Source of the DNA: an uncultured Clostridia bacterium
GTDB taxonomy: Bacteria; Bacillota; Clostridia; Oscillospirales; Ruminococcaceae
Assembly: GCA_947632425.1 (NCBI GenBank)
Contig: CANRPG010000129.1
Span: 1 to 5,858 of the forward strand
Reading direction: 5' to 3'
DNA: 5,858 nucleotides
Every line of letters begins with the position of its first letter. Position 1 is the first letter of the stretch. The notes beneath the pieces were generated by a model. The model was not told the origin of the DNA. It searched no databases and saw nothing but the letters and a program-made list of their open reading frames with translations. The position numbers and the translations under genes were made by a program. Of this stretch, positions 1 to 4,591 are shown piece by piece.

Positions 1-2
1 GC

Positions 3-143
3 GCGCGCTCCACTCCCTACCCTAAGGTTTTCCCCTCGAGCTCCTCATTCCTTACCCACACCTACGACCACGCGCTGAGCCTTGGTGGAATGTCGCGACC
101 TCTTCGCTCGGAACTTCGTGCCTTTGTGGAGGAGGCTAAATAG
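3..143 (+). other. Possible 3' end of an upstream gene (46 codons, unrecognised)
   Basis: One forward frame is open from the window edge to a TAG at 141-143, giving 46 codons that end in ...RPLRSELRAFVEEAK. The stretch is GC-rich compared with the AT-rich DNA that follows, and about 63% of its third codon positions are G or C, so it could be the tail of a gene starting outside the window. I recognise no family. The other forward frames are stopped early. A 36-codon reverse-strand frame (155 to 45) has no better support. It could equally be noncoding DNA or part of a structured RNA. Confidence 0.2.
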
Positions 144-187
144 CGAAATACGCATAGGTTTTGTTTGTAAGGAAACGGAGGTCAGTA

Positions 188-283
188 GTGCGGGGAATTG
201 ATTTGAAACGTAATGCGGAATATCCGCAGTACAGACAAGTCCAAATTTCTTGCCTCTTGCCTCTATCTAAACCGCAGAAATAA
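188..283 (+). CDS. Possible SD-led micro-ORF, 31 aa, hypothetical
   Basis: A GTG codon at 188 is preceded by GGAGG (177-181) with a 6-nt spacer, which is close to ideal for a Firmicute. The frame runs 31 codons to TAA at 281-283. The peptide is basic and polar, contains NAEYPQYRQVQ, and has no signal peptide or membrane segment. Its 3' half runs through the TCTTGCC tandem repeat and its middle covers a short inverted repeat (214-228), both unusual for real coding sequence. Only the ribosome binding site supports it. It could be chance, or part of an untranslated leader. Confidence 0.2.
   Translation: MRGIDLKRNAEYPQYRQVQISCLLPLSKPQK
214..228. repeat. Short inverted repeat, 6-bp arms
   Basis: TGCGGA (214-219) and TCCGCA (223-228) are exact inverted repeats around a 3-nt centre. 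No T-run follows on either strand, so this is not a convincing terminator. It could be a small RNA hairpin or a protein-binding dyad. Confidence 0.4.
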
Positions 284-340
284 TAGATTTGCGCAAACGT
301 TTGAAAAACATTTCTAACCTCTAACTTCTAAAATCTAACC
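248..340. repeat. Two blocks of degenerate 7-bp tandem repeats
   Basis: The first block has two exact copies of TCTTGCC (248-254, 255-261), followed by the related TCTATCT. The second block (313-340) holds four units in perfect 7-bp register: TCTAACC, TCTAACT, TCTAAAA and TCTAACC. A further TCTAAACC lies at 266-273. Both blocks are pyrimidine-rich on the plus strand and lie in noncoding DNA upstream of the esterase operon. The nonamer CGCAGAAAT also occurs twice, at 273-281 and 349-357. Heptanucleotide arrays like these usually mark slippage-prone intergenic DNA, and no function is evident. Confidence 0.7.
290..307. promoter_or_regulatory. Candidate LacI-family operator
   Basis: CAAACGTTTG (294-303) is a perfect 10-bp palindrome, preceded by GCG. 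The centre ACGT with A-rich and T-rich flanks is the core expected for LacI/GalR-family regulators and resembles the PurR and cre site classes. It lies about 120 bp upstream of the esterase start codon and about 55 bp upstream of the proposed -10 box. Sugar-responsive LacI regulators commonly control polysaccharide-degradation genes in Clostridia, so control of the esterase operon is plausible. The assignment rests on one site. Confidence 0.35.
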
Positions 341-358
341 GTATATAGCGCAGAAATT

Positions 359-364
359 TATAAT
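359..364 (+). promoter_or_regulatory. Candidate -10 box for the esterase operon
   Basis: TATAAT at 359-364 matches the sigma-A consensus exactly and would start transcription near 371, giving a leader of about 50 nt. No good -35 box lies 16-18 nt upstream, so the promoter may be activator-dependent, or the match may be chance in AT-rich DNA. TATAAA at 378-383 is a weaker alternative. Confidence 0.35.
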
Positions 365-407
365 AAAAACACTTTAGTATAAAAGGTAATAAATTTTAAT
401 ATCTAAT

Positions 408-412
408 AGGAG
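408..412 (+). promoter_or_regulatory. RBS of the CE2 esterase gene
   Basis: AGGAG lies 8 nt before the ATG at 421, within AGGAGTTGATC, a near-full match to the 16S anti-SD complement. It fixes the start codon and places the lipoprotein signal directly at the N-terminus. Confidence 0.8.
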
Positions 413-420
413 TTGATCAT

Positions 421-1683
421 ATGAAAAGCAAAAGGATAATTGCCGCTTTGCTTGCCATGATGCTTTCTGTAACGGCTATGACAGCCTGCGGCGGCTCGGA
501 CAGCTCAAACGGCTCACTGGCAAACAGCAGCACTGTGCAAAGTGCCGACGGCAGCGATGCGCAAAGTGCGGACGAAAGCGATCCCAAAAACGAACAGACA
601 GGAGATAGTGATATGGAAGGGCTGACCGCCATAAACGACACCACCGCCAAGCGCGTGGGAAGAACGTACATAGGAGACGACAACACACTGTGGCTGGCGC
701 TTTCAGGCTCGGGCGCGGAGTTTACATACACCGGCAAAAAGCTGGAGCTTACCATAAAAGGCGACAACGTTGCTAAGGCAGGCAACGACGGCAACAATGC
801 GAGGGTAGCGGTATATGTGAACGGCGAAAGAACTTCCGACGTTATGATAGACGCTCCCGAAGTAAAGATAACAGCGTTTGAGAGCGCAGAGGCGCAGACG
901 GTCGATATACAGGTTATAAAGCTCAGCGAGTGCGCAATGTCTTGCTGCGGAATAATGCCCGTAAAACTGGGCGACGGCGAGAGCCTTACACCGGTTGCGG
1001 CAAAAGAGCGCAAGATAGAGTTCATAGGCGACTCGATAACCTGCGGCTACGGCGTTGACGACGAGGTAAAGGAACATTCTTTCCAGACCAAGACGGAGGA
1101 CGTTACAAAGGCTTACGCATACAAGACCGCCAAGGCTTTAGATGCCGACTACAGCATGTTCTCGGTAAGCGGCTACGGAATAATTTCGGGCTACACCACT
1201 GGCAAAGAACCCGTTACGGCGCAGACCATACCGCAGTATTACGGCTCTCTCGGCTTTTCATACGGCTCGTTCGACGGCAAGACACCGCAGTCGCTGGACT
1301 GGGATTTTGAAAGCTTCAAGCCGCAGGTGGTAGTTATAAACCTCGGCACGAACGACGCTTCATACACCAAGAGCAACAAGGAAGGCAAGGAGCAGTACAA
1401 GCAGGGCTACATAGATTTCCTCAAACAGGTGAGGGAGAAGAACCCCGATGCCGAGATATTCTGCACGCTGGGAATTATGGACAACACCCTTGTAAAGACG
1501 ATGGCAGAGGCTATGAAAGACTACATGGACGAAACGGGAGATACGAAAGTTCATGCGGTGCAGTATGATCTTCAGGACGGCAACAACGACGGCTATGCGG
1601 CTGACTGGCACCCGACCGAGGCTACCCACGAAAAGGCAAGTGCGAAGCTTACCGAAGAAATAAAGAAAGTTATGAACTGGTGA
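421..1683 (+). CDS. CE2-family SGNH carbohydrate acetylesterase, lipoprotein
   Basis: This 420-aa protein is predicted to remove O-acetyl groups from plant polysaccharides at the cell surface. Residues 1-22 form a lipoprotein signal (KSKR, hydrophobic core, MTA) with Cys23 as lipidation site. A Ser/Asp/Asn/Gln-rich linker follows to about residue 70. Residues 80-185 have the beta-rich pattern of the CE2 jelly-roll module (WLALSGSGAEFTYTG, then VAVYVNGE). Residues 197-420 form the SGNH hydrolase: GDSIT with nucleophile Ser205, Gly251 in SGYG, GTND with Asn311, and DWHP with His397 and Asp395. This two-domain order is typical of CE2 acetyl-xylan/mannan esterases. The start is set by AGGAG (408-412) 8 nt upstream of ATG. 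The gene lies 4 nt before the CE4 lipoprotein gene, so they form one operon. The family is well supported; the actual substrate is inferred. Confidence 0.88.
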   Translation: MKSKRIIAALLAMMLSVTAMTACGGSDSSNGSLANSSTVQSADGSDAQSADESDPKNEQTGDSDMEGLTAINDTTAKRVGRTYIGDDNTLWLALSGSGAEFTYTGKKLELTIKGDNVAKAGNDGNNARVAVYVNGERTSDVMIDAPEVKITAFESAEAQTVDIQVIKLSECAMSCCGIMPVKLGDGESLTPVAAKERKIEFIGDSITCGYGVDDEVKEHSFQTKTEDVTKAYAYKTAKALDADYSMFSVSGYGIISGYTTGKEPVTAQTIPQYYGSLGFSYGSFDGKTPQSLDWDFESFKPQVVVINLGTNDASYTKSNKEGKEQYKQGYIDFLKQVREKNPDAEIFCTLGIMDNTLVKTMAEAMKDYMDETGDTKVHAVQYDLQDGNNDGYAADWHPTEATHEKASAKLTEEIKKVMNW

Positions 1684-1687
1684 GATC

Positions 1688-2542
1688 ATGAGTAAGATAA
1701 AGAAATTGATTTTGTTTGCGCTTGTGGGCGGAATGTTTTCTTTGACGGCTTGCGGTGCAGGCGACAGCAGTGCTGACACCACGCCTACGGAAAGCACAGC
1801 CGAAAATACAACATCTGCGGAAAGCGCGGCGGAAACTACAACGCCAACAGCTACCGAAGCGGAAGAGGTGACAACTACGCAGTTCACATATACTACAGAG
1901 CAGTGGAAAGAACCCGAAGAATACGGCAAGGTGATAGCCCTTACCTTTGACGATGGTCCGAACACCACCACCACGAACGAAGTGCTTGACGTACTGAAAG
2001 AGTTTGACGTAAAGGGCACGTTCTTTGTTATCGGCAACAACATAAACGCTGATACCGTGCCGGTAATGCAAAGGGCGGTATCGCAGGGGTGCGAGATAGG
2101 TTCTCATTCGATGACTCACGACTATATGAACAGCATGACCGAAGAAGAGATAACCGCCGACACCGAGCAGGTAAATCAGCTTATCAAAGATGCAATAGGC
2201 ACAGAGCCGAAGTTTTTCCGTCCGCCGTATATTGCCACCAGCGGCAGAATGTACAGAATGATAAATATGATGTTCATTGCAGGCTTCGGCTGCGACGACT
2301 GGGATCCTGCTGTCGATGTTGAAACGAGAGTTAACAAAACTCTTGAGCAGTGCTGCGACGGCGCTATAATACTTCTGCACGATGCGCAGGGCAACAGCCA
2401 GACTGTGGAAGCTCTGCGGCAGATAATACCCGAGCTTCAAAAGCAGGGCTATGAATTTGTCACAGTTTCCGAGCTTTTCCACGCAAAGGGCATACAGTAT
2501 GTACCGGGCGTTAAGATCACATTTTCAAAAGTACCGCAGTGA
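1688..2542 (+). CDS. CE4 polysaccharide deacetylase (NodB domain), lipoprotein
   Basis: This 284-aa predicted surface enzyme is a metal-dependent deacetylase of N- or O-acetylated polysaccharide. Residues 1-21 are a lipoprotein signal ending in LTAC, with Cys22 lipidated. Residues 23-70 are a low-complexity Thr/Ala/Glu/Ser linker. The NodB domain runs from about 80 to 265 with all five motifs: TFDDGP (86-91; Asp88 catalytic base, Asp89 metal ligand), HSMTH (metal ligands His140 and His144), RPPY (178-181), the DDW stretch near 203-205, and LLHD (His231). The start lies 4 nt after the esterase stop. The overlapping GGTGA (1679-1683) is a weak ribosome site that suggests translational coupling. 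Pairing with a CE2 esterase suggests cooperative removal of acetyl groups from xylan or a similar glycan. A peptidoglycan or chitin-oligomer substrate cannot be excluded. Confidence 0.9.
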   Translation: MSKIKKLILFALVGGMFSLTACGAGDSSADTTPTESTAENTTSAESAAETTTPTATEAEEVTTTQFTYTTEQWKEPEEYGKVIALTFDDGPNTTTTNEVLDVLKEFDVKGTFFVIGNNINADTVPVMQRAVSQGCEIGSHSMTHDYMNSMTEEEITADTEQVNQLIKDAIGTEPKFFRPPYIATSGRMYRMINMMFIAGFGCDDWDPAVDVETRVNKTLEQCCDGAIILLHDAQGNSQTVEALRQIIPELQKQGYEFVTVSELFHAKGIQYVPGVKITFSKVPQ

Positions 2543-2559
2543 TGCATTTATAAAAGATC

Positions 2560-2592
2560 ATACCCCTTACGGTTTTTGACCGCGAGGGGTAT
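2560..2592. terminator. Bidirectional terminator between convergent genes
   Basis: ATACCCCT (2560-2567) pairs perfectly with AGGGGTAT (2585-2592). CGGT/ACCG (2570-2573, 2579-2582) extends the stem inside, around a TTTTG loop. On the plus strand it is followed by TTTGTGTGTATTT, and on the minus strand by a GATCTTTTATAA tract. It starts 18 nt after the deacetylase stop and lies 12 nt past the MFS stop, so it probably ends transcripts from both sides. Confidence 0.75.
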
Positions 2593-2603
2593 TTGTGTGT
2601 ATT

Positions 2604-3857
2604 TCAGCGTTTGTACTTTCTGAGCGATATTGAAAACGCAAGGCAGGTGAGCACGCCCACTATGCCAAGGGCGAAGAACAGCAATGCCGCGCCGCTGCCC
2701 AAGCCACTGCCGAATATTTTGCATAGAAATTTCAGCTGCTGCGCCATTAGCGGCTCAAACACTTTGTCGGTCATAAAGCCGCCGAGCAGGAGCCCCAGCG
2801 GAATTGTGAAAAACTGCATGGTGTTGCGGCAGGCGAACACTCTTCCCTGCATATCGGCAGGTATATCGCTGCGGAAAATAACATCCATGTTGGCATTCAT
2901 TATCGGTATGACCACCCAGCCGAGCACCGAGCCTATGCACCATATCACGGGGGTTTTGCCAAGCGCGAGAAAGAAGTTTTCGGTACTCATCGAGATGAAA
3001 AGAGTTGCCAGAATTGCTTTAACTCTGTTTTTCGGCGGCGGAAGAAACGTTACTAAAACGCTTCCCAGAAGCGCCGCTGCCCCTGCACAGGCGTTTACTA
3101 TGCCCAGCACTGTTTCGCTGCTTTTGGGTATTACCAAGGCAGGCAGAGCGGCATCGTAAGCCGAGGCGGTAAGGTTTATGCAGGAGAGAAAAAGTATCAG
3201 CTGCATGATAAGAGGACTGTTTTTCAGCCATTTTAAGCCCTCGCGCACGGAGGTTAGAAAACTACTCTCGCCTTTGCCGCGGCAGTCGGGTATTTTTATA
3301 AACAGCCAAAGTGTCAGAAACGCCAGCGCGAAAGTTGCAAGGTCTACCGCAATAACGCAGTCTATCCCTGCAAATGAGAAAAGCGCGGTGGCGATAACTG
3401 GCGTAAGTATTGAATTGAGTGACTGCGAAAACGACCGCAGACCGCTTGTTTTCTGGTAGTATTCCTGCGGAACTAAAAGCGTTGCGGCGACCTCGCTTGC
3501 AGGCTGCTGCACGGTGTTCATAAGCCCGTTTACGGCGTTTATGATGTACAAGTGCCACGGCTGCAAGCTGCCCGTTTTTATAAGTATCAGCACCGCAAAA
3601 GTGCTTGCCGCCGCGAACAGATCGCACAGCAGCATGGTTTTCTTTTTGTCCCACCTATCGCTCAAAGCGCCTGCGAAAATGCTCATAATAACATACGGCG
3701 CGTATGAACACACCGAAAGAAGTGCGGTTTTCAGCGCACTGCCGCTATTAAGGTACAGCCACAGCACAAGCGCGTAACCCGTCATGCCGCTGCCCAGCGC
3801 CGACAGCGACTGTGTTGCCCAGAGAAGTAAATATGCTTTTATGTTTTTGTTTTTCAT
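2604..3857 (-). CDS. MFS efflux transporter, Mef/EntS-like (MFS_3 type)
   Basis: This 417-aa inner-membrane protein has about 12 hydrophobic segments, the usual size for drug:H+ antiporters. The loop between segments 2 and 3 carries the MFS motif A, GALSDRWDKKK (residues 63-73). The N-terminal layout (WATQSLSALGSGMTGYAL, then LWLY and a GSA turn) and the QQPASEVAATLLVP stretch near residue 120 follow the branch that includes macrolide efflux Mef proteins and the enterobactin exporter EntS. It probably exports a small hydrophobic compound or antibiotic; the substrate cannot be read from sequence. AAAGGAG (3868-3874) lies 10 nt upstream of the ATG. The gene is preceded by a leader peptide and attenuator, and by a GNAT gene on the same strand, so inducible expression is likely. 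A drug-resistance role is inferred. Confidence 0.85.
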   Translation of the reverse strand: MKNKNIKAYLLLWATQSLSALGSGMTGYALVLWLYLNSGSALKTALLSVCSYAPYVIMSIFAGALSDRWDKKKTMLLCDLFAAASTFAVLILIKTGSLQPWHLYIINAVNGLMNTVQQPASEVAATLLVPQEYYQKTSGLRSFSQSLNSILTPVIATALFSFAGIDCVIAVDLATFALAFLTLWLFIKIPDCRGKGESSFLTSVREGLKWLKNSPLIMQLILFLSCINLTASAYDAALPALVIPKSSETVLGIVNACAGAAALLGSVLVTFLPPPKNRVKAILATLFISMSTENFFLALGKTPVIWCIGSVLGWVVIPIMNANMDVIFRSDIPADMQGRVFACRNTMQFFTIPLGLLLGGFMTDKVFEPLMAQQLKFLCKIFGSGLGSGAALLFFALGIVGVLTCLAFSISLRKYKR

Positions 3858-3867
3858 GATGACTTTG

Positions 3868-3874
3868 CTCCTTT
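3868..3874 (-). promoter_or_regulatory. RBS of the MFS gene
   Basis: Read on the minus strand, AAAGGAG lies 10 nt before the ATG at 3857. It is downstream of the terminator hairpin and its U-run, so only read-through transcripts carry it. Confidence 0.75.
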
Positions 3875-3891
3875 AAAATATTTTGGTATGT

Positions 3892-3945
3892 AAAAAAGCA
3901 AAGCCCGAGGACTAATATCCTCCATGCGGCGTCCTCAGACCTTGC
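3892..3945 (-). terminator. Leader attenuator: intrinsic terminator before the MFS gene
   Basis: On the minus-strand RNA the 5' arm GCAAGGUCUGAGGAC (3945-3931) pairs along all 15 positions, three of them G-U, with GUCCUCGGGCUUUGC (3912-3898). The loop is 18 nt, and six U follow directly (3897-3892). This is a textbook intrinsic terminator, but it sits upstream of the pump's RBS rather than at a gene end, so it must regulate the pump. The last four codons of the leader peptide lie in its 5' arm. The competing pairing CUCCAUGC (3951-3944) with GCAUGGAG (3927-3920) would enclose the 5' arm and act as antiterminator. It may also end most GNAT transcripts by default. Confidence 0.85.
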
Positions 3946-3951
3946 ATGGAG
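3920..3951 (-). promoter_or_regulatory. Candidate antiterminator pairing
   Basis: CUCCAUGC (3951-3944) and GCAUGGAG (3927-3920) are perfectly complementary over 8 bp. The first arm overlaps the outermost two bases of the terminator's 5' arm, and the loop contains the rest of that arm. The pairing is therefore incompatible in practice with the 15-bp terminator, unless a pseudoknot forms. The 3' arm can alternatively join a small GAGGAU/GUCCUC hairpin. Such mutually exclusive folds are the hallmark of attenuators. Confidence 0.6.
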
Positions 3952-3973
3952 CTGAAACATTGATTAGCAGCAT
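3935..3973 (-). CDS. Leader peptide (12 aa) of the MFS attenuator
   Basis: The ORF starts with ATG at 3973-3971 and encodes MLLINVSAPCKV followed by TGA (3937-3935). It is preceded by AAAGGAAG (3981-3988) with the AGGAAG core 7 nt from the start, a strong ribosome site. Its last codons (TGC AAG GTC TGA) form the 5' arm of the downstream terminator, and codons 8-10 form the first arm of the antiterminator. A ribosome held near the end of the peptide would cover the terminator arm and let RNA polymerase reach the pump gene. This fits drug-induced stalling as in erm-type and similar leaders. The inducer and stall codon are not visible. I do not recognise this exact peptide. Confidence 0.7.
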   Translation of the reverse strand: MLLINVSAPCKV

Positions 3974-4005
3974 AATATCACTTCCTTTGCATGATAGATC
4001 AGAAC

Positions 4006-4446
4006 TTATGTATCTATTCTTATCATTTTAGTGATAGTTTTATTTCGATACACCAGATCTTCTCTTGAAGTAAAACCTATCTTTTCCCAAAAGGCATTAC
4101 CGTCTGAATTTTTATTAAACACGACCAAAGCCGCCTTGTTGATACCTGACGATTTTAACGCTTCCATAGCGGCATTTACCAATTTTGTGGCAATTCCTTG
4201 ATTTCTATGATCGGGATCTACTGCTGTATGGTAGATATAACCTCTTCTTCCGTCATTGCCGACAATAATTGCACCAACTATTCTTTGTCCATTTTCTGCA
4301 ACAAAACAAGTTTCGGGATTTCTGTTTAAGAATCTTTCTATTCCCTCTTTTGAATCGTCTAAATTGTTTAATCCCATTCCGGCACATGACATCCATAATT
4401 GATATATCTGCTCATAATCTGATATATTCATTACCCTGATCTTCAT
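4006..4446 (-). CDS. GNAT-family N-acetyltransferase
   Basis: This 146-aa single-domain cytosolic protein is predicted to transfer acetyl from acetyl-CoA to an amine. The coenzyme-A loop (motif A) is seen at VDPDHRNQGIATKL (residues 76-89, R/QxxGxA pattern). It is preceded by strand YIYHTAV and followed by the NxxxxxFWEKIGF signature (117-125) of the C-terminal GNAT segment. The acceptor could be an antibiotic, a polyamine or a protein. ATG at 4446 is chosen because AAAGGA lies about 11 nt upstream. The longer frame would start at TTG 4476, inside the space just below the -10 box. GC is about 36% over 4021-4440, well below the pump gene, suggesting a different origin. The leader peptide of the pump starts 32 nt after its stop, so the two genes are probably co-transcribed. 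Confidence 0.85.
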   Translation of the reverse strand: MKIRVMNISDYEQIYQLWMSCAGMGLNNLDDSKEGIERFLNRNPETCFVAENGQRIVGAIIVGNDGRRGYIYHTAVDPDHRNQGIATKLVNAAMEALKSSGINKAALVVFNKNSDGNAFWEKIGFTSREDLVYRNKTITKMIRIDT

Positions 4447-4484
4447 ATTTCTGATAGTCCTTTCGTCAGATATCAATTTATATT

Positions 4485-4514
4485 ATTGTACCACAAACAG
4501 GCGCGGTTTGTAAA
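4485..4514 (-). promoter_or_regulatory. Promoter of the GNAT (and MFS) unit, with internal dyad
   Basis: On the minus strand, -35 TTTACA (4514-4509) is 18 nt from -10 TACAAT (4490-4485). The TG of an extended -10 sits just upstream (TGG before TACAAT). ACAAAC (4493-4498) and GTTTGT (4506-4511) form a 6-bp inverted repeat between and over the boxes, a good position for a repressor. No other convincing minus-strand promoter lies between the GNAT stop and the leader peptide. Confidence 0.65.
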
Positions 4515-4522
4515 GTGGGGTC

Positions 4523-4551
4523 TGTACAAAAGAAAAAAGTTATGGTATAAT
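4523..4551 (+). promoter_or_regulatory. Promoter of the RNase H-like gene
   Basis: TGTACA (4523-4528), a 17-nt spacer and TATAAT (4546-4551), with TGG directly before the -10 giving an extended -10, make a strong sigma-A promoter. Transcription should start near 4558. It is back-to-back with the GNAT promoter, the -35 boxes being 8 nt apart. Confidence 0.7.
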
Positions 4552-4578
4552 GATTTATATATTATGTATTTTTTGATC

Positions 4579-4585
4579 AAGGAGG
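4579..4585 (+). promoter_or_regulatory. RBS of the RNase H-like gene
   Basis: AAGGAGG is a full-strength Shine-Dalgarno sequence 6 nt before ATG 4592, and confirms that start. Confidence 0.8.
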
Positions 4586-4591
4586 ACGGCT

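Noticed and set aside
76..136. T-box-like string (GGTGGAA...GCG) upstream of the operon
   Set aside because: The conserved T-box bulge and specifier elements are not recognisable, no terminator follows, and the downstream genes are not amino-acid related.
476..1077. Long reverse-strand frames opposite the esterase gene
   Set aside because: They are shadows of a clear lipoprotein/SGNH gene, lack ribosome sites, and their translations show no family features.
2593..3777. Plus-strand frames opposite the MFS gene
   Set aside because: They mirror the membrane protein in an opposing frame, with no RBS or recognisable domain.
3912..3947. Second mini-ORF in the leader (MQGLRTPHGGY, then TAG)
   Set aside because: No Shine-Dalgarno sequence precedes it, and its ATG lies inside the antiterminator arm.
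3898..3951. Inverted repeats read as the end of an insertion sequence or CRISPR repeat
   Set aside because: There is a single hairpin with a U-run and no transposase, target duplication or spacer array. It is an attenuator.
3748..3960. 70-codon minus-strand frame starting MFQLHARSEDAAW across the attenuator
   Set aside because: It has no ribosome site and overlaps the MFS start in another frame. The SD-led 12-codon leader in a different frame explains this region better.
4447..4476. Longer GNAT start at TTG 4476
   Set aside because: It is a weak start codon with no SD and lies 9 nt below the -10 box. ATG 4446 has AAAGGA upstream and matches the usual GNAT N-terminus.
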